A DNA stretch of 64,000 nucleotides. Source: Bilabrum cf. latius (Eukaryota > Bigyra: Bicosoecida > Bigyra > Bicosoecida). How positions within the stretch are numbered: position 1 is the first letter of the stretch; each line of letters begins with the position of its first letter. Below the pieces are notes generated by a model that saw only the letters and a program-made list of their open reading frames with translations, ran no database searches and was not told where the DNA came from. The stretch is from contig OZ237742.1 in NCBI GenBank assembly GCA_965178125.1, forward strand, positions 1,302,001-1,366,000. Reading direction: 5' to 3'. Of the stretch, positions 1-10,292 are shown piece by piece. A program made the translations under genes and the position numbers.

Positions 1-3000
1 CTGGGAGCAGTGCTGGGAGCTGGCAGGCCTGGGCATGGAGACGTCGGGCCGGGGGGTTGGTGGGAGCGTGCTCTGCGCGCGTGTGACGAGTGCGGGGTCT
101 GGAGCGCCATGCACCGATTGCTTGAGCTGGGTGGCTGGGGACTGTCACGGCGAAAGTTGAAAGCAATCGACTCGCCGAGCGGTGGGGGCAAGGGAGGGCG
201 CGCCCATTCTACCACTGCCGGTACTGTTGGCAGCGCGGGCCAGCCGGGCGCTGCCAACTCGGCGTCAATCCCCGAAGCCAAGCACGGCAGCCGAGGAGAG
301 CCCGCCTCGCCCCCCAGGGGTAGCTTGCGCCGCAGCAGCGGGAGGACGCCCAAGCGGTCCCCTCGCGCGCGGTCCGGGACTGGCAGCACCCCTTCCCCTT
401 CATCGTCCTCGTCTTCAAGCAGCGGCAGTAGTGGCACCCAGGGCACAGGGGCAGACACGGCCGGCAGCAACGGGTCCAAACCACCGGTGGATCGCGCGCC
501 TTCCCAGCAGCAGCTCCACGAGCTGGAGCCTAGTCCGGCAGAGACCGTGGCCATGCTGCGAAAAGGGCCCGCGCTAGGGGTGCTTCCTTTCTTTGGTCTG
601 TGCGCCGCGAGTGCGACCTGCCTGGGGCAGGCCCAGCAGCTGGCCGGGGTGCCTCGAGGACCCGGCTCCGAGGCGTTCCCCGGGCTGTTCTCCGTGCAGG
701 TGTGCTGGCCCGAGCTGCGAAGTGCAGAGGAGCAAGTAGCTCTGCTGGAAGTGGCCCGCGAGTTCGTGCTGGGGCGGGAGGGCATGGGGAAGAAACTGCC
801 GAGGGGCACCGAGCTGCAGGGCACCGAGCAGCAGGGCAATGGGGAGCTGCTGGGCGCGATTGGGGCTCAGTTGGACCGTGTGGCCGGGAAGATCCTCAGG
901 AGTGCAGTGCCTCAGGGGTGGGACGGGCGCGCCAGCGGGCCAGGAGCGTCCGTGGATCTTGCGGCCGGCCTTTGGGTCTCACCAGGCCATGGCTTTGGGA
1001 CAGGGCCAGGGACAGGGACAGGGACAGGTGCCGTGTCTGCCGCTCCCTTGGTTGACCGGCGCATGGTGAGGAGGAGGTATCGGGCGAGGCAGTGCCTGTC
1101 TCGGTGGGTGCACCGGAGGGCGCGCGGGCGGGGTGCATCAGCGACCCACGTTGTGGACTAGGGCCAGAGCCAGGATCAGGATCAGGGCCAGGGCTAGAGC
1201 CAGAGCACACCGCTGCTGCAGCCGTCGATCTCCAGCGATGTGGTCGAGCCACAGGAGGGCGACGAGGTCGATCGATCACACTCGATCTCGGCGGAGATGT
1301 CCTCGGACAGCGACGGCGTGGAGTCAGAGTCGGGGAGCGACGCGGATGCCCTTGAGGCGGACCAGGCCGACGACTCGGCCCGCCGCAGGTCCCTGCAGCT
1401 GGCGAGGGCCATGGCGCGGCGGCAGGCAGCCGAGTAGGCAGAGCAACGCAATGCGATGCACCCTTGGGTGCGAGCAGGTAGAGCCGCAGATACCGCCCAT
1501 CAAATCGGTGGAAGCGAGGATCCGCACACGCCGGACTCTCCGATGGGCAGTCTCGGGCTGCTAGACGCCGCCGGTGTGCTGGCCTCGCTGACCCCAGCGC
1601 GGGGGCACCGTCGTGCGATGCACCCGGGGGGTTCGTAGTCCTTGCAGCGGCCGCCGGGCATGCTCGGAGCCAAGCGGTCCAGGGAACAAGCCCTGGGGCT
1701 CGGCGGGGAGACAGAGGGGGCCGCACCCGTCAGGACACCGCCCCGGGGTCACGCCGGGCACGGCCCGGGGAACAGCCCTGGGTCCGGCAGGGCGGGCACA
1801 GGATCGTCTAGCTCCCTATCGATGAGCAGCCCTGCGCGAGGGGGGCGGGGGCCAGGGGGCCAGCGGCGGGGGGCGCAAGCAAAGGCCCGGGGCTCGCAGA
1901 CAGCGCCCCGCAGCAAGCTGGGCGCAGGCGCGGCCGTGGGCTCCACGGTGCAGCAGCTGCTCTCCCAGACCAGGGAACAGGAGTGGGAGTTCCGGGCCAG
2001 CCGCATCCCGCAGGCCAAGTTCGTGCATTTCCGCAGGCGCCGTGACGGCGAAGGCGCCGGCCGTCTGATCCTGAGGGTTAATCGTGCGCTCCGCCGGCAG
2101 GTCTTCCCGATGGAAGAGGAGGAGATCAAGCTGCAGAGGCAGAGAGAAAAGCAGATGCACGAGGAGGAGGAGGAGGGTCGAAAGGGCGCGGGCCAAGGGG
2201 TGGGGGCAGGCGTGCTGGGTTTGGATGGAGCGTCCGCGGATGGTGCGGCTGGCGGAGTTCTTGGACTTGAGCTTGGCACGGGGCTGGGTGGCCCGTCGGA
2301 GGTGCTGGGGTCCGGCGCGGGCGGGTTGATGCCGAGTCCAAGGGGTCGCGGGTCCGTGCTGGGTGACGAGGACGGCGACCCGGGCCGCGTGCGGGGCCAT
2401 GGCCGGGAGCGGTCCCAGTTGGAGGGAGACGCGACTGCCAGTCGGCTGGGAGCCGCATTCCGAGGGGGTCGCATGGGGGAACACGCGTCTGGCAGCACCA
2501 GCAGCAGCACACGTCCGTCGTCTGTGCGGTCCGTGCCTGTCCATGGGAGTCGGGCAGTGGCAGGCGGCCGCAGTGCGGCAGTGTTCGGCTCTAGCTCAGG
2601 CTCCAGATCTGGGTCCACCGCTGGTGGCTCGTTGTCGGCCCCCCGCAGGTCCAGGCAGCACCCGGGCCTGGGGCTCTTTAGGGAGGAAGGTTCGGATCAG
2701 AGCCAGAGCTAGGGGAAAGCGGGGGAGAGTGCAGCGCACGGCGGTGCACGGGAAGCCGGGGGGCTGCTTGAGCTGCTTAGTGCGGTTGCTGACGCTGCCT
2801 CTGCCTCCTCGCCCAAGGTGGCGGGGACTGGCGCTGCGGGGCAGGGAGTGCAGGGGCAGTTGGCACCCAGTGAGCAGTAGCAGTCGCAGTCGCAGCAGCA
2901 GTCGCAGCCGGTTGCGTCCTTCCGCTCAGGGCGTGCAGCACAGGTGAATCCGCACACGCCCAATGCAGATGCGGCACAGCAGCAGCACACGCTGCAGCCG

Positions 3001-3465
3001 CAGTCCCAAGGCAAAGACGGGTCAGCTCCGTGCCCGCCGCACACGGTCCGCGGGACACCGGTACTGGGGGCCAGGTCAGTGGCCAGCGGGACGATGCATC
3101 CCCAGGGCGGGGTAGAGGAAGGGGGCTTAGGATCCGCGCCTCGAGGCGGAGCACGGCGTGGCCCGCTCGTGCTCGGCCGCGCCCCTCATCAATCAGGAGG
3201 CGGTGCGATGGATGGCACCCCGGCAATGCAGGGTCTACTATCCCCGGGGTTGTCGATTGGAAGCGGGGCGCAGGACCGCGCCGGGGTCAGGAGCCGGGGC
3301 CGGGCTGCCAGTGGTGGCCTGGGCGAGCTGATGCTGGGCACACGGGGCTCTGAGCGCGAGACTGGGCTGGGGTCCGTGGGTGAGATGGAGGCAGAGGCAG
3401 AGGCAGTGGCAGACGGAAGGGGTGAGGCAGGGGGCGAGGCAGGAGGAGGCAGCAGGAGGAGGTGA
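1..3465 (+). CDS. Q-/S-rich low-complexity protein, unknown function (5' end outside window)
   Basis: I do not recognise this protein. The reading frame set by base 1 stays open from the window edge to TGA at 3463, provided TAG is sense: in-frame TAG codons lie at 1159, 1195, 1435, 1636, 2710 and 2878. Those at 1159 and 1195 sit in a run of Gln-x dipeptides (GQSQDQDQGQG), and the one at 2878 directly precedes CAG-rich codons, so Gln fits. Visible are a Ser-run around residues 130-145, a more ordinary, partly hydrophobic segment at about 180-280, an acidic Glu-run near 705-725 (MEEEEIKLQRQREKQ), and long Gly/Ser/Arg-rich stretches. The terminal TGA overlaps a good splice-donor sequence (GGTGAGG at 3461), so another 3' exon is possible. 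Most of the chain is probably disordered. Confidence 0.55.
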
Positions 3466-3697
3466 GGTTGGTGTAGCCTGGGCGGAGCTGCGGCCCGGAT
3501 AGCAGGCCAAGGAGCCTCGATGTGTAGCTGGCGGGCAGTCCGGGAGGGAGGTGCGAGAGTGGTCGGGGGGTCAGCACCGCGAGGAAGGCCAAAGTGGCCA
3601 TCCAAAGATGCGACATACTTCTAATGATTGTTTGAAGAGACGGCTTACCCGTAAACGAATAGAACCATGTTATCTTGCACGCTTTAACATACCGCCA
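3466..3697. other. Intergenic between convergent gene ends
   Basis: No gene recognised. The 3' ends of the Q-rich gene (+) and XRCC3 (-) face each other across about 230 bases. An AT-rich patch around 3600-3690 fits 3' untranslated sequence. Confidence 0.4.
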
Positions 3698-5401
3698 TCA
3701 CAGCCCCGTCGCGCCTCCCATGGCTGCGGCCTGCTCCTCGTCCTCCTCCTGCAGCAGCACGCAGCCCTCTCCTGTCACACCCGCCGGCTCCACGATCATC
3801 CTACACGCCCGCTGGGCACACCCCGGATGCTGCAGCAGCCGCAGCACGCGCATGGGGCCGTCTGGCCTGCCGAGCGGGCCGGCCTGCGTGGGCATCCCGG
3901 GGCTGGGCACGGCCACAGGCCCCTGCACGATGGCCTGCCCACTGGGTTTGGCAGCCCCTGCTGCTGTTGCTACTGCTGCTGCTGCTGCCGGATCCTTGGT
4001 GCTTGGAGTGGTGCAGCCCTCATCTGGCTCTTTCAGCCAGGGCAGTCCCCCGCAGGGACCAAGGCAGGGGTCGTCCACCAGCCAGGGCGCTGGGCACACC
4101 GAGTTCGAGTGCTCTGGACCTGCGCCTGCGCTTGGGCCTGTGCTTGCCAATAGTTCCGTTGAGCCTGAAGTGGCAGATGATGTTGTTGTCCTCGCTCCAC
4201 TTCTATCCTTGGCGCTGCCCCCCTGTTCGTTGCGTTCCTCGTCCTATTGACTGTCCTATTGCTTGTCCTATTGTTTGTCCTATTGTTTGTCCTATTGATT
4301 GTCCTATTGTTTGTCCTATTGATTGTCCTATTGATTGGTACCAGAAGCTTCCGCTCCATCCGCAGGCAGCACCCCCAGCACCTCCACCATGGCCCCGCTG
4401 GGGTGCCAGGGAACACCTACGCCATCGGGTGCCTCTGCCCCCGCAGCCGCCGCCCGCTGCAGCTCAGAGGCGATGGCCAGCGCGGCCGCGTCCGCCCCCC
4501 CGGTGGAGTCCGCCCGCGTGAGGAGGAGCCGTACGGTGGGGCGGCAGCACCAGGCCAGGCCCAGGGCGGCCTTGCTCAGCGCTGCGGAACCTCCCGGCGC
4601 CGCGCTCCCCGCGTCCTCCTTTGCGACCACCGCGGTGGCCTGGTTGGTGACGAGGACGGGCAGGTTGTGCTCGTCGGCCAGCGCGAGGAGCTCCCTGGAC
4701 AGGAGGGCGAGGGCGTTGGCGCGGCGCCAGGCGGGGCCCGCGGTCTTGTCTCCTCGCGTCAGGGCCGCGACGCTGTCCAGGACCACGAGGCCCAGGCGGC
4801 GGGTGCGGGCGGCGGCGCGGAGGCGCCGGACGGCCTGCGTGGCCTCGGCGGGAGTGCTCGCTTGCAGGAGCAGGTGCGGAGACCACAACAGGGAAGCGTC
4901 ACCGCCGCCAGACTTTGAAGCTGCAGCTGGTTTGGATTGCCTGGGCTGCGCGCTCTCCACCCGTGGCCGTTTGCGCCCTGCATTTCGACCGCTCTCCACG
5001 ATTTCTGCATTCCACGCAGAGCAGACGCTTTGGCGCTGCCGCACAGACATGCACCTCCATCTTATTTCTGCCATCTGACGCAACCTCTTCAGCGGTGGGC
5101 GGCCCTCCGTGCAAACGTATGCCGCAGCGCTTGCCCTGCCTCCGGCTCCCCCTGGTAGAGCGCACTGCACCATCATGTGCAAGCAAAGCTGCGACTTCCC
5201 AGCACTTGCTGTGCCCGCTATTTCTGTAAGACAGCCATTTCTAAATCCTCCTCCAAGCGTTGCGTCAAGGGCTCTCGATCCGGTAGTTTGCCTTCCGACA
5301 GATTGGGCCGCTGCAGACAGTGACTGCCGCTAGGTGGCCTACTGGTATTCAGCTCGCAACAGATCTGCGCAGGAACTAATGGACACATCATTGCAAGACA
5401 T
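3698..5401 (-). CDS. XRCC3: XRCC3-like RAD51 paralog (RecA-fold recombination ATPase)
   Basis: RAD51 paralogs load RAD51 onto DNA during homologous recombination in the nucleus; XRCC3 acts with RAD51C. Read without introns from ATG at 5401 the product is 567 residues. A TTGSRALDATLGGGF stretch (about 39-53) and Walker A GTASAGKS (63-70) are followed by an AYVCTEG segment (94-100, XRCC3 has VYICTED), Walker B LGLVVLDS (203-210) and LPVLVTNQ. The closing XRCC3 block, MRVLRLLQHP to EPAGVTGE, lies beyond residue 500. Between the ATPase core and that block is a 12-nt repeat (4244-4339) encoding QQD(N/K) units in which every unit contains TAG. Further TAGs are at 5339 and 5330. The conserved end can only be reached through the TAGs. 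Stop is TGA. The inserted linker is longer than in animal XRCC3. RAD51D or RAD51B are less likely alternatives. Confidence 0.85.
4244..4339 (-). repeat. 12-nt tandem repeat with a TAG codon in each of 8 units (coding)
   Basis: On the minus strand the unit is CAATAGGACAAN, read as Gln-[TAG]-Asp-Asn/Lys/Ser. In-frame TAG codons fall every 12 nt at 4328, 4316, 4304, 4292, 4280, 4268, 4256 and 4244. The repeat lies inside the XRCC3 reading frame and encodes a Q/D/K-rich linker. Confidence 0.9.
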
Positions 5402-5521
5402 ATTCTTGCGGTTTATATCCAATATATCTCGCGCTGTAGCGCACAAGCGAATGCAGCAGTTGTTCCGGTTCGTTCAAACACTTGCTCTCCCCCAGAAAGG
5501 ACCTCAGAACTGAGATTGAGC
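5402..5521. promoter_or_regulatory. Divergent promoter region between XRCC3 and the HMG-box gene
   Basis: The start codons of XRCC3 (-) and the HMG gene (+) are 120 bases apart and face away from each other, so both promoters must lie here or overlap the neighbouring gene. Short AT-rich segments (for example around 5412-5430) are present. No specific site is identified. Confidence 0.35.
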
Positions 5522-5743
5522 ATGGATCTCCCCGGTGGGCCGCCTGCAGAAGAGACGCCAGTATTTACAGGCTTCATGCTGTTCTGTGCCAGGAGGCTTG
5601 GTTCGTCTCCAGACCTCATGCGAGTTGGCGATTCTGCGCAGCTCGGTAGGCAGCTGCTGCGAGCATGGATTGGACTGTCGTCTCGCGCAAAGGAGATATT
5701 TGAAAGCAAAGCAAGGGAATTGGTTGATACTTCAATTGAATGA
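5522..5743 (+). CDS. Small single HMG-box protein
   Basis: HMG boxes bend DNA or bind distorted DNA in chromatin. The 73-residue product, from ATG at 5522 to TGA at 5741, is almost entirely one HMG box. It has FTGFMLFCARR at the start of helix 1, then a P-D-L spacer, GRQLLRAWIGLSSRAKEIFE across helices 2-3 (with the conserved Trp and Lys), and a final KARELVD. This matches the family pattern of Y/F-x-x-F near the N-terminus and W-x-x-L-S-x-x-x-K-x-x-F-x-x-K-A. The gene lies between two DNA-repair genes, XRCC3 and Ku70. The frame is open for a short distance upstream of the ATG, so an additional upstream exon cannot be excluded. Confidence 0.7.
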   Translation: MDLPGGPPAEETPVFTGFMLFCARRLGSSPDLMRVGDSAQLGRQLLRAWIGLSSRAKEIFESKARELVDTSIE

Positions 5744-5815
5744 AGAAAATAGGCAAGCTGGCTCGGCATTCACAGTCCCAATACTCGCGGCACACCAAGA
5801 CGAGCAGCAGCACCA

Positions 5816-8449
5816 TCACTTGTCTTGTTCAGAAATCTTCGCTTCGATTCGCTCCACCAGGTCCGGCTTATTGCCAGAGATCTTAAGCCCCAGCCGCTTG
5901 CAGATCTCTTGCAGGACAGTCTTCGTGCGCTTCTTGAGCGTGTCGTTCGCGATTTCCTCAGCGACAGTGGCATCGTCCGGCACCTCCAGCCTCGCCTTCT
6001 TGGCCTTGGGCGCCCCGCCACCGCCCGCTGCCGAGGAGCCCCCGGAGCGGCCTCGCTTCTTGCTGCCCTTCTCGGCGGACATTCTCTCCGCCCGGAGCCC
6101 CACCGCGGCCTCAAAAGCCTGCATCTGCTTCTCCGCCGTGGCCCTGAAACCCTCCTCGTCGGGCATCGTCTCGTCGTCCTTCTCCTCGGTCCACGGCTTG
6201 CCCGCGCCACCCTCATCGCCATCGTCCCCGTCCTTTCCACCCACCCGCTCCCCAAGAGCCAGCGCGCGAAGGTACGCGTAGAACTTGCCGATCTTGGGCT
6301 TGCCCAGCTCCCGCGAGTGCCAGTCCTGCGTGCCCGCCTTGACGAGAGCCCGGGCCGCACCGACCTGCTCCACGGAGGCGCCTGTGGAGGCGGGGGGCTC
6401 GTACCTGGGCGTGGGCAGGTCGTCGGCGAAGGGAAGGGGCACTGCGAAGAGGCCGGGGGGCTGCAGCTGCGCCCCGTCCTCGTCCACCTGGGTCCAGGCG
6501 GGCAGCAGCGCCATGAACTTGGGCTCGTCGTTGGATCGCAGCACCACCCTCGCGATGCCCACCACGTCACGAGCGCGCATGGCCCGCATGAGGGCCAGCA
6601 GCGCCCGGCGACTGCCCTTCACGTCGCGCTCGAGGGGGTACAAAAAGTATGGCTCCCGCATGTTGTGCTGGTCCAGTAGCGCACTCCTGGGCTTGAACCC
6701 GAGCAGCTTGACACCGGGCACGTCGAACCTCTTGAGCGAGTTCATCTCCTGTCTCGTGAACTTGGCCCAGGCGCCTCCGATCTTCACCGCCTCGCGGACG
6801 TCGTACGGCTCCACCTTTTCGAGGGTCTGCGGGTGCTGGTAGTTGACCTTGGAGACCACGCGGACTGCCCTGAGCTCGCCTGCACCTGCATCGCCTGAGG
6901 CAGACCCACTGGCTGACGAGGACGACGAGGATGACGACGAGGACGATGATGAGGTCGCCGCCCCCAGGTCCCCGTCGATGGCCAGCGCGCCCGCGCCCCT
7001 CTGCCCTTCCCCGGCGCGGAGCGTTACCCTGACCGTAGTGGGCGGCTTGGTGTCGTAGATGGGCAGGTACACGCCGACACCCAGCTCTACGCCGGGCCCC
7101 AGCTGCAGCGACAGACGCGCGTAGGTCCTCCTGCGGAACATGCGGCGCCGCACAGCCTCCAGCAAAGCCTCAAATCCCCTGCTGCCGGCTACTGCGTGCA
7201 GGTAGGCTCCGTCAGCCGCCACCGCCGCGGCGCCCTCGTCCCCGTCCTCGTCATCACCAGCACCCTCACCATCCATGCCTCCGACTCCATCGGAAGCCTG
7301 CGTGCCCCCCTGCCCTTGCGTCGCCGCTGTGCCACCCATCGAGCTGCTGCCGTAGGCAGACGCAGCACCCGAGCCAGCGAAAGAACCAGCTCCAGAGGCT
7401 GCTGGCAGGCCACCTGCAGAGGCCCCACTGGCGGCCCGAGGGGCCCCCGTCACGGGGTCGTGCGTCTCATGCATCGCGTGGTGGTGCACCACCCGCCACC
7501 AAAACTTGCTGCCGTCGAAGCCAGGAGCACCTGCCCCCGCCCCAGCACCCGCCCCCGCACCCGCACCAGCACCAGGACCGTCCTCAGGCTCGGCCACCAG
7601 CCCGTACACGGACACCTCGTCTCCCTGCTGCCTCAGCTCCTGCGCCCGTCGCGCCACCGCCAGCTGTGCAGCTGCATCTCCGTTGCACGGGTCATCGTCA
7701 CATGTGTATATGAACACCCGCCGTGCGTCCCGCGAGGTGCTTTGCCCGCTCTTGCCCACGGCGGCAGGGGCCACCCTCTGGAATTGCTCCGCGGCGCACC
7801 ACAGAGAGTACTCGAGAGGAAACGGGGTGTCGGCTGTGCGGGGGCCCACAGTCTCTGCGAGATTTGGCGGACCGCCATCGCCATCGCCAGCGGGCCCTGC
7901 ATTTCTTGCCTGGAACGTGGCGCGGGCAGAGGCCTCGACGCTCTCCACGGCGCGGATTGCAGCGATGCTCGGCGGAGCAAGCGGCACTAGCGACCGGATC
8001 CCATCAAACTGATCGAGCGTGAACCTATCCACGCCAGCTAGTAGAACTCCAACGCGGTCCTTCGAGGAGGATGAGAAGATAATCTGCCGCTTCAGCTGGT
8101 CCAGCACGCAGCCCATCGTCGCTTGCAAGCATGACTGCGTTGGAATTACGAGTATGACGGAAGTATTGGTGCATATATCTAGTATTTGTTGCAATTTGTT
8201 GATGCATCATGAATTGCGAAGCCTTACTTTGCTGTCATCCTCATCCCCATCACTGTCCTCGTCCTCATCCGACTCTTCGTCTGCTGGAGCAGGGGCGAGG
8301 GCTCGCAGCATACTTTCTCTGCAGTCAGCAATGATTAGTAGATTGTCGCGTGACGTAACTTCGCCAACAGCCTGCGGTGGAGGGCGTCTTGCATAGGAAC
8401 GAAGGCCCGGGATATTTGCAAGAACTGCAAGTGCTCGCCCAAGGCGCAA
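5816..8449 (-). CDS. KU70 (XRCC6): Ku70 (ATP-dependent DNA helicase 2 subunit 1), non-homologous end joining
   Basis: Ku70 pairs with Ku80 to cap broken DNA ends in the nucleus. Exons are 8228-8449 (5' limit uncertain) and 5816-8134, joined by a 93-nt phase-0 intron 8135-8227 (GTAAGG...CGCAG). The first exon carries the start of the vWA domain (DNLLIIADCRESM). The second continues it (CVLDQLKRQIIFSSSSKDRV) and then has the Ku core (YLPIYDTKPPTTVRV, MREPYFLYPLERDV). It ends in a SAP DNA-binding domain (LGLKISGNKPDLVERIEAKI) before TGA at 5816. Acidic and Ser/Ala/Gly-rich inserts make it larger than animal Ku70. The initiator ATG is not fixed; 8504 with a small extra intron is one candidate. 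No internal TAG is needed in exon 2. Confidence 0.9.
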
Positions 8450-8672
8450 AGTCGTCTCACGGCCCCTTTGTCCTCAGCAGCAGCCTACTCGACGGGCACG
8501 TCATCCTAGAAAAACTCTCCCCAATCTGACATGCCGTGGGTCAGTTTAGTTCTGTCCTAATGTTGACACAATTTGTGCGAGCAGAATTCGAAACTCCGAG
8601 TCGAACCGGAGCGGTCTCAAACTGTGCCAATCGTCTGGTGATACGCACAAGCTAGCCAATTATTTTAGTGAA

Positions 8673-10193
8673 ATGATCATACTTTTACTCTTAAGCGCAC
8701 TGCTTGGGCTTTGCGTGGGAAGATCGGAGGTGTGCGGGAGCAAATCGTGCTCGGGGTAGGCGTGTCCTATGGACGACCCTTTCACCGCCGAGTATGGGTC
8801 GAGCGCAGTGTATCCTTGGGCATCTGGCATGGTCAAGTGGAGTTGCGTATATTCGCTCCGGGACTTTCCCCATGGCTCCACCGCGGACCGACTGGAGGCA
8901 GCGCTAGCTGCTGCCTCTAATGCGAGCGGTGGCGGAGTCGTGTATGTACCAGCGGGAATGTACCAGCTAGACAGAACGGTACAAGTGCCATCAAACGTTG
9001 CAATTCGAGGCAATCCTACACATGATCGAGCCAAGCATGGGAAAGAGCCTGGGCCGTTGGCTCCAAAGACCTTGTTTGAGTGCCCAGATCGGTAGCACTT
9101 GGGGTTCTTCAACGCCGACCCACTTGCAGCCAACATCTCCCTGCTTCACTTGGACCTAGTTGGATGTGCAATCATGCTATGGCCCGCGCTTGACACCCCT
9201 GGCTTCAAGGGGTGGGTGAACGCGAGCAAGGTGCTGGGAATGGGACGCAACAAGGCAGTGCTCGGGATCCGGTCAGCCGACGTGAACTACATGTAGACGT
9301 CCGCATCCGGTAACCATTTCCCGTGGCCATACGGCACCGCCGTTGCGGTGTACAGCGACGCGAACGCCCTGGTTGGAAACGTGCTGGTGCGGGCAAGCAC
9401 CAAGCAGGTGCCTGAGACGCTCGAGCTACTGTACAAGGGAGGCGGTAAGGCGGGGCCAGGGCCGTACAAGGTCAAGACAACGTATCCGTACGACAACCGC
9501 TATGGAATCGACGTCAACCAGATCCTGCTCGGCACGGTGGCTAGGCAATCGTGCCCCGGGTGGGGAGCCACCGATCCGAGGTGCTTCCCGCACCAGTACA
9601 GCCCCGGGGTGACCATCCGCGACTCGTGGGTGCACCAGAACGGGCGGGGCGGCGTGGTGTTCTCCGGCGCAGGAGATGGCCGGGTCATCGGAAGCGGCCC
9701 GCAGGTGCGTAACAACCACGTGGAGGTGCAGGCCGGGACGGTCTTCTACACGAGGGACGGCGTGCACTTCGCCACCGGGTCGGACACCAACGAGAACCGA
9801 GGGTACAACGTGCAGGGGTACGCGAGCAACATCACGGGGTGCTCGGGGCACGTCAACTCGTAGGCGCTCGTGTGCCCCGCGCCGGGAGACCCCAGCAAGC
9901 TGTGCCCCTGGCACACTGTGGATGGCGAAGGCATCCTGCAGCAGGCGTTCGAGTCGGGGTCGGGGTACCGGCACTCGTGGAGTGGCAACGACCTCACCGG
10001 GGGTGGGGACCCCAGCGGCGCCCCCGTGTGGTTCTATGACCTGGTGGATGTCGTGGACTGCGTGATCGAGGACAACAAGGTGAACCCGCAGGCTTACTTG
10101 GGCGTGCTTTGCCACAGCTACTGCGACAAGGTGCAGGGGGTGGTGTGCAAAGGCAACTCCAAGCCCGGCAACCAACCCAAACAACAGCTGTGA
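8673..10193 (+). CDS. Secreted right-handed beta-helix protein, pectate-lyase-3 family
   Basis: Predicted secreted polysaccharide-active protein of 506 residues. ATG at 8673 opens a textbook signal peptide (MIILLLLSALLGLCVGRS). Residues about 62-110 show the Pectate_lyase_3 (PF12708-like) entry: a GSTADRLEAALAAAS helix, GGGVVYVPAGMYQL and VPSNVAIRGNP. Asn/Gly-rich beta-helix rungs follow (TIRDSWVHQNGRGGVVFSGA). Four in-frame TAG codons (8757, 9093, 9294, 9861) lie inside this one continuous domain, and the first is just after the signal peptide. Each flanking piece continues the same fold in the same frame. Stop is TGA (10191). The substrate cannot be read from the sequence; GH55-type glucanase or pectin lyase are the closest fold relatives. 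Confidence 0.8.
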
Positions 10194-10292
10194 AGGCATC
10201 CCTTGGACTGCCCATGGATTGCGGGAAGACATAGATGTGCGCTTGCTCGATCCTGGAATCTTGATCAAATCTGTCTGGTTCCCATGCACATC

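Noticed and set aside
8135-8227. TGA at 8207 as the end of a separate short protein upstream of Ku70.
   Set aside because: It lies inside a 93-nt GT-AG intron. Removing the intron joins the vWA domain of Ku70 in phase.
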